Part shown: positions 11,791-22,139 of the stretch, one piece after another
How the letters are laid out: each line of letters starts with the position of its first letter
How positions within the stretch are numbered: the first letter of the stretch is position 1
Assembly (NCBI GenBank): GCA_032988165.1
Contig: JANTQF010000036.1
Coordinates: forward strand, 123,929-187,928
From: Emmonsiellopsis sp. PD_33
Taxonomy: Eukaryota > Ascomycota > Eurotiomycetes > Onygenales > Ajellomycetaceae
Length of the DNA stretch: 64,000 nt
Reading direction: 5' to 3'
Notes under the pieces: generated by a model
The model's input: only the letters and a program-made list of their open reading frames with translations
Told to the model about the DNA's origin: nothing
Database searches by the model: none
Made by a program: the position numbers and the translations under genes

Positions 11791-13602
11791 ATGTCTCCAG
11801 CCGTAGATTCACTACCCACGGCGAGGAGATCGATGCCCTCAGCCTTGACCTTTGATCTCGAAGCACACTGCTCCGTAAGTCTCTGCGATCTCTTGTTCCC
11901 GGGGTCCCAAAACTTTCTACAGCTTCCCCGCATTTTGTTTCGTAAACTTTTCTAACCCGCCTTTTAACAGACTACAAAAGCGCGCGCCAGCACCCTGACC
12001 CTCCCCCATGGCCCCGTCAAGTTACCCATATTTATGCCGGTCGCTACGCAAGCCTCGCTGAAAGGATTGACTCCCGACCAGCTCGCGCAGACCGGATGCA
12101 AGCTGTGTCTGAATAATACGTATCATCTGGGCTTGAAGCCAGGGCAGGCTGTGCTGGACGAGGTTGGTGGGGCACATGTGTTTCAAGGGTGGAATGGGAA
12201 TATTTTGACGGATAGTGGAGGGTGAGTTTGCGTATTTTGTTTTATCGGGGGTGGTTTTGGATATTTGTTTGTCTTTCGGGGGGTACACATGGGTGTTGGG
12301 ATACTCATTGATTGGGAGGGGGGAGCTGCTGTTGTTTCGATTGAGCAGAAGCTAATACTGATGCAAATGCGGTTACTAGGTTCCAAATGGTTTCTTTGCT
12401 GAAGCTTGCACAAGTTACGGAAGAGGGAGTACGGTTTCTGAGTCCGCATGACGGAACGCCTATGTGAGTTGTTACTCCTATGTTTCAAGATCCTGATGTC
12501 TGAAATATCTGAATCTGACATGTTATCAAATAGGCTTCTCACCCCCGAACATTCCATCTCCTTGCAAAATTCCATTGGCTCCGATATCATCATGCAACTA
12601 GACGATGTTATAGCGACGACCTCTCCAGACCACGCAAGAATAAAAGAGGCTATGGAACGATCCGTACGGTGGCTTGACCGGTGCATTGACGCTCACAAGT
12701 ATCCCGAGAGACAAAATCTATTCTGCATCATCCAGGGCGGGCTTGACCTGGAACTGCGCAAGCAATGCTGTGAGGAGATGGTCGCGCGAGATACCCCTGG
12801 AATTGCTATTGGCGGATTGTCTGGTGGTGAGGCGAAAGATGAGTTCTGCAAAGTGTTAGTGACTTGCTGATATACGCCTGCTCCTGCGTAGGAACTATTA
12901 CTGACTGACTTTGAACAGGGTGAAAACATGCACGGGCTTGCTACCGGAGAAGAAGCCAAGATACGTCATGGGAGTGGTAAGTTACCCTTTAGACAGAGCT
13001 GGTGAATTGGTCACTAATAGTTTTTAGGGTTACCCCGAGGATCTGGTCGTGGCAGTTGCCCTGGGTGCTGACATGTTTGACTGCGTATGGCCAACACGAA
13101 CTGCCGTAAGTTTCTAGTCCTCCCCTCGACACACGCCAAATACTAACCTTGTGAAGCGCTTTGGAAATGCCGTCACCGCAAACGGTACACTAAACCTCCG
13201 AAACGCATCCTATGCAAGCGACTTCGGCCCCATCGAGGAGGGCTGCCAGTGCATATGCTGCCGATCCAAAGCCGAGGGAGGACTTGAGGTTTCTAGAGCG
13301 TATATTCACCATCTCGCCGCTAAAGAAACGGTGGGCGCGCATTTGTAAGTGCCTAGCCGTTATACTCACTGCATCCAGGTAGAAGGTGTGTAGCTAACAG
13401 AGTCCATCGCAGGCTCACCATGCATAATGTCTACTATATGCTCTCAATGATGGGTTCGGTACGACAGGCAATCATCGAGGACAGGTTCCCCGCGTTCCTT
13501 CATGAGTTCTTTAGGAAGATGTACGGCGATCGCGCGAATATTCCCCAATGGGCCGTTACGGCTTTGCGAGGCGTTGGGGTCGATTTATTGGCTCCCCAAT
13601 AG
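11791..13602 (+). CDS. QTRT1: Queuine tRNA-ribosyltransferase catalytic subunit
   Basis: Eukaryotic TGT exchanges guanine-34 of GUN-anticodon tRNAs (Tyr, His, Asn, Asp) for the micronutrient queuine, as a dimer with QTRT2. Eight exons fit phase exactly: 11791-11874, 11971-12221, 12380-12463, 12534-12854, 12919-12976, 13028-13105, 13157-13344 and 13413-13602, giving 417 residues, the usual length. Visible family signatures are FMPVATQAS, NNTYHLGLKPG, the catalytic-region TDSGGFQMVSL, EEGVRFLSPHDG, SDIIMQLDDV, IIQGG, AIGGLSGGE, GVGYPEDLVV, DMFDCVWPTRTARFG, and the zinc site C-x-C-x2-C with a later His in the region reading CQCICC. Start chosen at MSPAVDSL; MPSALTFD at 11836 would also leave a complete enzyme. 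It lies just upstream of thymidylate synthase, same strand, 340 bp apart. Confidence 0.95.
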
Positions 13603-13807
13603 AGGTTTTTAATCCAGGAAGAGCATTGGAGTTAAGAGGCCTGTATCCGGATGCATTGGGATGGCGTTGCATTGTGCTGGTATATAGATACATTGTGTTT
13701 TTATTAGACCCGAGAATTTATTATTTATATTGGAGGAATTCCAATATGCACAGAAGAGAGTCTTCTCCGTCTCCTTATCAAAACCTCCTATCGGATTATA
13801 TGCAAGT

Positions 13808-13828
13808 CACGTGGTTTTCGCGACGCGT
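13808..13828 (+). promoter_or_regulatory. E-box and MCB (ACGCGT) upstream of thymidylate synthase
   Basis: ACGCGT at 13823-13828 lies about 115 bp before the thymidylate synthase ATG, preceded by TTCGCG and followed by AACGCGCC. ACGCGT is the MluI cell-cycle box bound by MBF, which drives G1/S genes including thymidylate synthase in yeasts. A CACGTG E-box is at 13808-13813. The sequence match is certain; the regulation is inferred. Confidence 0.6.
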
Positions 13829-13942
13829 CAAACCAACTTAAACGCGCCGCAAAATAGATTGATAACGACATCTCAATCGACAAAATCTCCAAATCTCACC
13901 AACCACGCCAACTGCCAATAACCACACCTCAACGACTCAATC

Positions 13943-15025
13943 ATGGCGCCCTCAAACGAACAATCCGAAACCCTCACTGCCTCACAAACCCCCCAACCAA
14001 ACGACGCTCTAAACACCCCAACACCAGCTACCGCCTCCCCCTCCCCCTCACCCCCCCACAACCCCTCGCACGAAGAACACCAATATCTCAACCTAACCCG
14101 CACCATAATAACAACCGGCGAACACCGCCCCGACCGCACCGGCACCGGCACCCGCTCCCTCTTCGCACCCCCCCAACTGCGCTTCTCCCTCTCAAAACCC
14201 AACCCCTCCAACCCCTCCACCCCCACCCCCCTCCTCCCCCTCCTAACCACCAAACGCGTCTTCCTCCGCGCCGTCCTCGGCGAACTCCTCTGGTTCATCG
14301 CCGGCACCACCTCCTCCCTCCCCCTCAGCGCCGCCGGCATCAAAATCTGGGACGGAAACGGCTCCCGCGAGTTCCTCGACAGCGTCGGCCTCTCACACCG
14401 CGCCGTAGGCGACCTGGGCCCCGTGTACGGGTTCCAGTGGCGCCATTTTGGCGCCGAGTACGTCGATGCGCAGACGGATTATACGGGACAGGGGGTTGAT
14501 CAGATCGCGGATGTGGTGCGGAAGTTGAAGGAAACGCCGTATGACCGGAGGATTATTTTGAGTGCGTGGAATCCGGCGGATTTGAAGAAGATGGCGCTGC
14601 CGCCGTGTCATATGTTTGCGCAGTTTTATGTTTCGTTTCCTGGCGCGGATGCGGATGCGGAGATGGGGGGTGGTGGAGAGAAGAAGAAGGCTACACTATC
14701 GTGCCAACTCTACCAGCGCTCCTGTGACATGGGGCTTGGGGTGCCGTTTAACATCGCCTCGTACGCGCTGCTGACGCATATGCTGGCACACGCGGCGGAT
14801 TTGAATCCTGGAACCCTGATACATACCATGGGCGATGCGCATGTGTATTTGGACCATATCGAGGCGCTGCAGGAGCAGTTGACGAGGGAGCCGGTGGAGT
14901 TTCCGGAGCTGGTGATTAAGAGGGGTGATCGGGGGAGTGGGGTTATGGATGGCTGGCGGGAGGAGGAGTTTGAGGTCGTTGGGTATAAGCCGCATAAGGG
15001 GATTAAGATGAAGATGAGTGTATGA
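13943..15025 (+). CDS. CDC21: Thymidylate synthase
   Basis: It converts dUMP to dTMP using methylene-tetrahydrofolate, the only de novo source of dTMP. It is a single exon of 360 residues. After a Pro/Ser/Thr-rich N-terminal extension of about 45 residues the enzyme starts at HQYLNLTRTII, with the phosphate-binding RPDRTGTGTRSLF, LLTTKRVFLRAV, GELLWFIAGTT, VYGFQWRHFGAEY, RRIILSAWNPAD, the active-site LPPCHMFAQFYV with nucleophile Cys222, LYQRSCDMGLGVPFNIASYA, and the C-terminal IKMKMSV. A short acidic/Gly/Lys-rich insert (about residues 234-250) sits between the FYVSF strand and the YQRSCD block, and a Pro-rich insert near residue 90 precedes LLTTKR. No key residue is missing. The first half of the gene is strikingly C-rich at third positions compared with the second half. 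Confidence 0.97.
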   Translation: MAPSNEQSETLTASQTPQPNDALNTPTPATASPSPSPPHNPSHEEHQYLNLTRTIITTGEHRPDRTGTGTRSLFAPPQLRFSLSKPNPSNPSTPTPLLPLLTTKRVFLRAVLGELLWFIAGTTSSLPLSAAGIKIWDGNGSREFLDSVGLSHRAVGDLGPVYGFQWRHFGAEYVDAQTDYTGQGVDQIADVVRKLKETPYDRRIILSAWNPADLKKMALPPCHMFAQFYVSFPGADADAEMGGGGEKKKATLSCQLYQRSCDMGLGVPFNIASYALLTHMLAHAADLNPGTLIHTMGDAHVYLDHIEALQEQLTREPVEFPELVIKRGDRGSGVMDGWREEEFEVVGYKPHKGIKMKMSV

Positions 15026-15438
15026 AGAGTGTTGTCAGCTATCTGGCATTTTACATAGATGGCTTGTATGAAGAACATTCTCCTTGGTTGAATGCAATAC
15101 ATTTCTATAATAATAGAAGCTATGTGGCGCTGTCTTTGGAAAAAGAATAAGACCCCTTTAGGGGACAGAAATCCAGGAGCAACATCTATATATCAATCTT
15201 GCATTGGAATTGAAGCCATGATTGAAAGCAAAGAGCGCCAAAACACCTCATGCTGCCGTCAAATGGGGTAGTCGTTAGAAACATGCGAGAGGGGAACTGA
15301 ATGTAGCTCTAATAAAACACGATGTAGCAGTCATGAACCAAAAAACCAATATAGCCCAATAGGCCAAATCCGAAAGTCATGTAGAGAACAAACGCAAGCC
15401 AAAAGCAGCCAACCCACCATCCAAAACTATATATAAAG
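15026..15438. other. Convergent 3' intergenic region
   Basis: The 3' flanks of thymidylate synthase and of the reverse-strand AN1 zinc-finger gene. AT-rich, no ORF worth calling. Confidence 0.6.
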
Positions 15439-16413
15439 TCACTTCTCAGCAAGATCCGGCGGGGGCCCGACGCCCCTCAACAACACAATCGTATCCCCCT
15501 GCGCCACCCCTCCTGCCCCAATCTTCTCTGAAAACTCCAACAGCCGTCCCCCCTCAACATGAAAAATCCTCAACTTCTGCTCCTCACCACCAACCCGATT
15601 ATTCACATTCTGCACCTGCAGCCTCCGCGCCGCATCATCCAACACCTTCCCAACACTCCACGCGGAATCAAAATAAAACTCCCCGGCCGGGTACTTGGCC
15701 GTAGTCGTATCAGCCGACGCTTCCACATGGAGATAAAACCGCTTCTGCAGCGCGAGGTTTGAGTCGCCCTTTGCCGACTTCTTGAGCGCCGCCAGCCTCG
15801 TCATGCGCGCGGCCGCGCTGTTCGGTTTCGGCTTCGGGGTTAGGTTCGCGGCGACGTTGGACGATTTATCCTTGCCCCAGGTGCGCAGACGAGCGAATGC
15901 CGAACGCGCCTTGTCGGCCTGCGAAGGGCCTTGGCGGGCTGGCCGCGCGCCGAGGGGGGTGAGATTCGCACAGTCATGGTCTTCGCGTAACCGGTGTTTG
16001 AGGCAGTATTGCCTGTTGCATTCTGGGCAGTGGACGCCTGTGTTTTGGAGGGTGTGGATGAGGGTTTTGCAGGTTGGCTCGGCGCATTGGGAGGAGTTGT
16101 AGATGGTTGGTTTGGCGGGGGGGAGGGAGGAGATCATGCTGCTGCTATTGGGGCCGCCGACGGAGTTTTTTCGTCGTGCGGCGGCCCATTCGCCGGCGTG
16201 TGTGCATTTGTGAGCGGTCTCTGTCCGGTGGTCGAGGCAGAAGGTTCCTTTGCAGGACTCGCAGCGGAAGGGGAGGAAGTCGAGTTGGTGGCAGTAGGCG
16301 AATTGGCAGTGCCGGCCTATGGACTCAAGGTCGTGTTCGGGTGCCATCTGGGTGAAGGAGGACTGGTCTTGCGACTGGGCGGGTGTGCCTGTTGAGAACG
16401 AGGAGGGAGCCAT
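15439..16413 (-). CDS. CUZ1: AN1-type zinc finger / ubiquitin-like protein (CUZ1-like)
   Basis: A protein of 324 residues from the ATG at 16413; a second Met 22 residues later (MAPEHDLESIG) would also give a complete protein. Two AN1 zinc fingers follow each other: CQFAYCHQLDFLPFRC..FCLDH and, after about 50 residues, CAEPTCKTLI..VHCPEC..YCLKH, each with the Cys/His spacing of the family. A basic linker follows, then a C-terminal ubiquitin-like domain ending in GDTIVLLRG. This is the layout of Cuz1/ZFAND1, which bridges Cdc48/p97 and the proteasome in arsenite and stress-granule responses. Single exon. A CACGTG box lies at 16652-16657, about 240 bp upstream. Confidence 0.85.
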   Translation of the reverse strand: MAPSSFSTGTPAQSQDQSSFTQMAPEHDLESIGRHCQFAYCHQLDFLPFRCESCKGTFCLDHRTETAHKCTHAGEWAAARRKNSVGGPNSSSMISSLPPAKPTIYNSSQCAEPTCKTLIHTLQNTGVHCPECNRQYCLKHRLREDHDCANLTPLGARPARQGPSQADKARSAFARLRTWGKDKSSNVAANLTPKPKPNSAAARMTRLAALKKSAKGDSNLALQKRFYLHVEASADTTTAKYPAGEFYFDSAWSVGKVLDDAARRLQVQNVNNRVGGEEQKLRIFHVEGGRLLEFSEKIGAGGVAQGDTIVLLRGVGPPPDLAEK

Positions 16414-17299
16414 GACGGCGGGGGTGTAGCGCAGAGGGGGTTTTATGCGAGGAAAGACGGTGGTATGTAATGGGGGTCCTAGCTGAAGCAAGTATATTAC
16501 CAATCAGGGGAGTATTCGGCGTTGCAAGAGCTGGCAAACCGCTGCGCAACCCCGACGGCCAGCGTTGGTCATCGAGGGGAGGTTGAGAGATCGAAAGTTG
16601 GAGATGGACGAGAAGGTTCTAGCCCGCGCCAGAGCCGGATTATGTAAGTGGCACGTGATCCGGGGTTCGGCAATGGAAAAGGGGGACATTCAGAGAAGGA
16701 TTGGGAGAATGCGAAACAATAGATAGGCTGATATTATTAGGTACTCTGTACATGATGAAAGCAAACACTATAAATACGTCCACCCATCCTGGAAATGCCG
16801 GCAAACCCCGCCAAAAAATGAATAAAATATAAGAGCACCCTATTATCTGTAGATGCCGGTCAAGAAAGTCGACAACAGGCAAAATAACAACCGACCAGAC
16901 TTCAACATCGTACAGCTGCTCCAGATAGATCGATCAAAACTAGAACGCCCTTCCATGGTGGTTACAGTGGTACAGTACAAAAGCAAAAACAAGGCCGGTG
17001 TAGTTCCATTCCCTTTCCTTTCTTTTTCAAAACAAATAGGAGGGCATACAGTGCGGTACATGCTGTGTGGGGTATATCAAACAATTACAAGGTGGGTATT
17101 AAACGAGAAAGAAAAAAAAAAAAAAGAGAAAACGGCGAAGACTGGAGATTAGGGCAGCGAGAATGAGAAGCACGGTAAATAAGCTGGGTAATAGAAACTG
17201 TGCAGAAGGATGGTCGCGTTAAGCGGCTAAAATGGAGTGAAATATATTAGGTAGGGAATAGTAGGGCAGAAGCCCCTTCTTCACCGTCGAGAATTCTTC
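16414..17299. other. Intergenic (AN1 promoter and HOS3 3' flank)
   Basis: No gene recognised. Contains CACGTG at 16652-16657 and an A-rich run near 17105-17125. Short ORFs here have no recognisable features. Confidence 0.6.
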
Positions 17300-20200
17300 C
17301 TAGCGTGAACCAGGAGCACTGGAAGACCGCTCAGGAGAAGCAAAAGGAATGGCTGAGGTGGATGTGAAAACAGGGAGTTTGGCAGTATTGTGGTATGCTG
17401 ATGTAGGCGGCTTCACCATAATTCGGGGGTGCCCTGAGCTATCCAGAGACTGTGGCGTAAGCGGAGGTGACATATGAGACGTCGATGGCTCCTCTTTGAT
17501 GCCAGGAATCAGGTTCTTGGAAGGCTCTTCAAATGTCTCCATGGCTCGCCGTACTGACTCTGATGGCCATCCCGCCGCGCCACCACTTGAATTAGCCGAA
17601 AGTGGTGGAGAGGTTAACTGTGGAGGCATAGGTTCAAGGTCGCTGCCGATGGCTGGGGCGGGCAGCGTCGTTTCCTGTTTAATCGGATCGGAGCTATCAA
17701 CGGGCTGACCAGACGAAGTTCCGGGCCGTGATGCCCTCCCGCTTGGCTGCATGATGCTTGATTTATTGCTTTTCGAACTCTGAGGTCTTCTGGATGTCTT
17801 GGCAGATATAACTTTGCGGCGCTCCTCTTCTCTAGCTGCATGTTCTTCAGGGCTAGGAACTTTTAGTTTGATGCTTAGCTTTTTGATACCTGCAGAGAGG
17901 CTATTGACGTCTCGGTCCGTATCTGTGTTGTTTATGGATGAGGAACGAGATGGAGGGATTGGGGCGGCACTCGCGGATCTTCCGGGAATGGGTCTAGAGC
18001 TAATATTTTGGCTGGTCGCGGCTGCTTTCCGAGGGCTAGATCGGAGACCTGCTGTGGCTGTTTTATTCGTGCTGGAGGCCCGGTATTTTTTAACGTTGAG
18101 CGAATCTCCAGATGCCCCATTAGAAGATTCTGGTCGTGATGGAAGAACTCGACCGCTGCTCGCATTTGAGGACGGGGATGAGGGGACTCCCCCAGGACCT
18201 AAACCAATGATCGATGCTGCCGTCGACGATACACTCACCCTTCTCGAGGTTCTGGAAACAGGTTGTTTGAAATTCTCGTTGGTAACCTCGGCCGGCTCAA
18301 CCTCAGAAGGATCAGGTAAGTCGCTGATAGATGCAATAGTAGTTCGTCGAGTAGCTCTTGACGGCTGTCGAGGAGTCTGGAATTCTGGAGAAGGGGCTTT
18401 TGGCTTTCTCTCTCGGAGTTGCATACGTTTCTGGTCACCAACTATTTGTAATTCAGAAGAATTAGATGTGGATGAAATAGAATGGCGGTCTCGTCGGGAT
18501 CGTGCCGATTCGGCTTTGAGTTCTGCATGCTGGCAGCTGACGGTCCGACGATCGGTTGGAATTAGGATTTTTGATAATTCGAATGCAGCAGTTGCCCAGT
18601 CAACCGGAGGATGTGGAGGGGAAAGATACCCTCCATCACTAGCGCTGAACTGGGAGGATAGGGATCTCCGATCACGAGGAGCAACCACAATTTTAGCCAC
18701 CGATGCTTGAGTGGGAGATGAGTATGTTGGTGGGCCTTTTTCACGCTGCTTTCGTGGTGGTGGAGGGGGTGGTGCATGGGCAAGCAACTCCAATTCTTCC
18801 AGGAAATGAGGTTTCCACCATTCGGTGTCAAATGTTGCACGGTTTTCTTCGCCTGACGTTTTCTCGGGAACGTCACTTAGTCCAAGACGACCAAACATCT
18901 CGGATGCGAGGCGGTTGCTGTGATGGTCATCTTCGGAGGAGAAACAATCTGAGAGCGCAGACAAATGGCTAATAACTCCGCTCATAAGAGCCCTATCAGT
19001 ATAGCCCCCTTCCAGTACACTTATGACTCTACCATCAACCCCGAGGCCTTCTTCTTCAGCTAAGCGCACAATATCTGTCGTGAAACGAGCATAGAAATCT
19101 GTGGGCACATTAACCTTGTGTCGTTGCATGCCAATTCCCTCCCATTCGCTGGCATCAAAACCGGCAGATATGAAGATGGCTGCTTTTGGTGGAGGTGAAT
19201 TTGGGGTATTGATCAGACGCTGTGTATGGGACCTAAGAAACATCCGAGCTTTTTCTATTAGGATAGAGTACTTGGTGTTGTATAGTTCCCAAAAGTCGGA
19301 GGCAGTCTTCCAAGGCTCCAAATGTACGTTCCAAATAGATTGTCCGTGAGCATTGTCAATACAAACACTAGCATTCCGAACCTTTGTCGCATCACCGGCC
19401 TCGCATGGATAAGAGTTGATATCGTGTAAGCTGAAGTATCCAACCGACGTTTTCTTGTAATGGGGAGCATTCTTAGCTGCCCCCTTTGCCTTCCTGTTTT
19501 GTTCCCAAGCAATATCCTGGGATCCGTCTCCGTGGTGTAGATCGAAATCGATAATTGCGGCGTGGGTGAGGCCGTGAGACATCGCAGCATGTGCAATCCC
19601 CACATGAACATTGTTCAGCCAGCAGAATCCGGATGGATAATCCGATGAGCAGTGGTGTCCAGGAGGCCGGATGGCCACAAATGCACGAGAGATAGCTCCA
19701 GGTACGAAAACAGAGTCGACTGCTTCGCAAACGCCTCCCAATGCGCCTTCGAATGCGTTCAAAGATTCAGCACATAGGTACAAATCCCCTTCATGTAGTT
19801 TAGGGGTGGTATTCGAGTTGCCATCCTTCCCCGAACTGCTTGGGCGAACAAGTTCTTTACCATTCATTGCCAACCGGGACTCTGCAGAATCGCACATAAC
19901 CTTTAATTCGTCCATCCACTTCGACCCGTGAACATGGGTAACTGCAGGTGAATTCAACGGCATGGTTCGTGTCGTTTTTCGGACCTGAAATGGGGGCACA
20001 GGCAGCGTTCGAAGGTCTAGATCCGGGTGTGGAGCAAATGGGCCATCCTCGTATCGTCTTCCCATTCGAACATAGGCAGCCGATACACCCAGTACACTGG
20101 CAAGTAAACGCTCAGGGCGTTCTACAATCTGCTCCAGACCCGCTTTCGAGGTTCTTGGACGGGAAAAGCGATGGCCGTAACACAAATCTTGTATAACAAC

Positions 20201-20761
20201 CAGAGTTTTGGATTGTAGGTCTCCAGTCTGGTGTAAAGCCATCTCACTCTTAAAATGTTCTTGGGCTATCGACGACGCCGTTGGAGGGGGCGGTGGGACG
20301 GGTGAATCTGGACCCATGAGAGGTGATTTGGGGCCCATACTGGCCGCCGTCGCAGAGAGCAAGTTGGAGGAAGACCGTCTCGAGAGGGATCGTGGAGGAG
20401 CAACGCCGCTGCTACTGTAGTTTTGTACCGACCGCAATGAGCTGACTGAGGCTCTCTTCTGTAGAGAGGGAACCGACCCCCTTCTCTCCTCTCTTAAGGA
20501 ACTAGTGCTGGGTGTTTTTCTGGGGCCTGGATGGTGGGCGAAAGCCCTAGAAGGGGAATCATGGCGAGAGTTCCTGTCAAAGGACCGAGAAGGGGACTGG
20601 TAGGGGGAGGCCGATGGAGAGGAGGACGGTCCGGCAGCTACATTTTTTGTCGCAAGAGAAAGACGGTTAAAGGAGCCGGCCAGCTCGTCCTGTTGTTTGT
20701 TTGGAGTCCTCCCCTGAAACTTGCCAGCAGCGCCCGGCGAGCCCCGTGCGTAGCGGTCCAT
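17300..20761 (-). CDS. HOS3: HOS3-type histone deacetylase
   Basis: A class II-like zinc deacetylase of 1153 residues in one exon, typical of the large filamentous-fungal Hos3 proteins. The first 170 residues are Ser/Pro/Arg-rich and disordered. The catalytic domain spans about 185-610 and contains RPPGHHCSSDYPSGFCWLNNV (proton-relay H369/H370), IDFDLHHGDGSQ (metal ligands D405, D407 and charge-relay/ligand His409), ISAGFDA (D536) and SVLEGGY. All residues expected for activity are present. The C-terminal 540 residues are low-complexity Ser/Arg/Pro/Lys with many SP and RR motifs and are likely a regulatory or localisation tail. Yeast Hos3 is atypical in being resistant to trichostatin and acting at the bud neck; whether that holds here is unknown. 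The long forward-strand frame at 17799-18710 is a shadow of the tail. Confidence 0.93.
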   Translation of the reverse strand: MDRYARGSPGAAGKFQGRTPNKQQDELAGSFNRLSLATKNVAAGPSSSPSASPYQSPSRSFDRNSRHDSPSRAFAHHPGPRKTPSTSSLREERRGSVPSLQKRASVSSLRSVQNYSSSGVAPPRSLSRRSSSNLLSATAASMGPKSPLMGPDSPVPPPPPTASSIAQEHFKSEMALHQTGDLQSKTLVVIQDLCYGHRFSRPRTSKAGLEQIVERPERLLASVLGVSAAYVRMGRRYEDGPFAPHPDLDLRTLPVPPFQVRKTTRTMPLNSPAVTHVHGSKWMDELKVMCDSAESRLAMNGKELVRPSSSGKDGNSNTTPKLHEGDLYLCAESLNAFEGALGGVCEAVDSVFVPGAISRAFVAIRPPGHHCSSDYPSGFCWLNNVHVGIAHAAMSHGLTHAAIIDFDLHHGDGSQDIAWEQNRKAKGAAKNAPHYKKTSVGYFSLHDINSYPCEAGDATKVRNASVCIDNAHGQSIWNVHLEPWKTASDFWELYNTKYSILIEKARMFLRSHTQRLINTPNSPPPKAAIFISAGFDASEWEGIGMQRHKVNVPTDFYARFTTDIVRLAEEEGLGVDGRVISVLEGGYTDRALMSGVISHLSALSDCFSSEDDHHSNRLASEMFGRLGLSDVPEKTSGEENRATFDTEWWKPHFLEELELLAHAPPPPPPRKQREKGPPTYSSPTQASVAKIVVAPRDRRSLSSQFSASDGGYLSPPHPPVDWATAAFELSKILIPTDRRTVSCQHAELKAESARSRRDRHSISSTSNSSELQIVGDQKRMQLRERKPKAPSPEFQTPRQPSRATRRTTIASISDLPDPSEVEPAEVTNENFKQPVSRTSRRVSVSSTAASIIGLGPGGVPSSPSSNASSGRVLPSRPESSNGASGDSLNVKKYRASSTNKTATAGLRSSPRKAAATSQNISSRPIPGRSASAAPIPPSRSSSINNTDTDRDVNSLSAGIKKLSIKLKVPSPEEHAAREEERRKVISAKTSRRPQSSKSNKSSIMQPSGRASRPGTSSGQPVDSSDPIKQETTLPAPAIGSDLEPMPPQLTSPPLSANSSGGAAGWPSESVRRAMETFEEPSKNLIPGIKEEPSTSHMSPPLTPQSLDSSGHPRIMVKPPTSAYHNTAKLPVFTSTSAIPFASPERSSSAPGSR

Positions 20762-22139
20762 GGTGCAGAAAAACGGGCAGCAGTCTACACTGCCAGACTC
20801 AACACAGGCAGTTCCCGGTAAACACAGCGGGCTGCAGCGACAGTGCGCATCGTCGTGCTGGGTGGTGGTGGAGAGTTGAGGTTGAGAGAAAAAGAAGATG
20901 GAACGCGTCTGGCGTTTGGCGTGTTTGTATTTAGTTAGGGCTTGGCCGCTTTAGGCAATTAGGGTTGGCCGGGCGAGTAACTCCAACTCCAACCACCGAG
21001 ATATTCCATTTCGACTTCAACTTCATCTCCCAATGCCAACTTCGGCTGTCTGATGCATGGCTTTCATACTGCCTGCATGGCCGGCCCCAACCAGAAGCCA
21101 TCCACGTTTGTCCTGCAGCTGGGATAGCTACCCGAGGCGTGCTGCCAAAGCCGATGGGCGAACTGGCTCACCCCCTGCAGAATGCCGATAACAAGCCTCT
21201 TCCCCGGATAGAGCATCACTTGTTTATGAGTATCAAGTCACTGACGAAACATCCGAGGGATTGACACTCATCTTGTCCACCGGCATGAAGTACTTCTGCA
21301 AGAACAAGGACATTGTGCATGCCGGCTTTCGAGCCCAAAGGAAGGCCCATTATGGCCGACTCAGAGCGCAAAAATAATATTAGCATGCGGGGAAGCCGCT
21401 TGAGAATGTTAACCAATATTTGTTTGGACAGGAAAATGACGAGAATCTTGAGCTGGGCGATAACTTTTCTATAGACCTTGCTGGAGTGTCATCCCACCAC
21501 GCTACGACCAGCCAACCAATAGGACTAATGACCAGATCAAACCTTCCAACGTCTTTGACCTTACGATTTTCGGACCGGAGCTTTTACAAACGCGGCCCCC
21601 ATGGATGAACGGACTTGGGCCCGACGAACCTAGCCCAAGCTGTAGTTCATGTGGGGGGGGACGAACCTAGCGGGAATGCTGTGGTGAATGCTACCCATCG
21701 GCCTCACTCCTCCATTCAAAGGAGAGCTGTGAGTGGAAGCTTCGAAGGTTGTTTCTCCTCGACTGTCACCAAGGTCCAAGGGTGCTCCATTGTTCCTTCA
21801 GGGGTCTACTGCGACCTCTGATAGGTGGATATTTTCCCCATTTTTGTTGTCAGCAGAATACCGAGGCGCTAACCAGCCGACGACCACTTCGTTCGCCTTC
21901 TACTACACCGAAGGCGAAAGGATGCCAGTTGCCATCGTGCCATGGAGTCATGGGCCTGAGCTCTCTCCCCAATACCCGAGAGTCGATATGTCCCCTGCTA
22001 GCATCTCCCCACCCACGGGGATCCGGGATAAAAAGCACCTCTGGTCCCCCACCAAAATGCCTAGGCTCTGGGGGCAGTCGGAGGAGCGTGTAATGGCGAA
22101 GTCGTGATATATAGGCTGCCTCCCAACCTCGGATGCACC
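20762..22139. promoter_or_regulatory. Divergent promoter of HOS3 and sugar permease; CreA-like sites
   Basis: 1.4 kb between divergent genes. The half next to the permease holds several matches to the CreA carbon-repression consensus SYGGRG: GTGGGG in the G-run near 21652, CCCCAC near 22008 and 22048 (reverse orientation), and CTGGGG near 22069. A GC-rich stretch at about 20960-21420 has open reading pieces on both strands but no intact gene; it may be a decayed coding relic. No feature beyond these is supported. Confidence 0.45.

Noticed and set aside
17799..18710. 303-codon forward ORF
   Set aside because: It lies wholly antisense to the low-complexity tail of HOS3 and has no domain or promoter signals.
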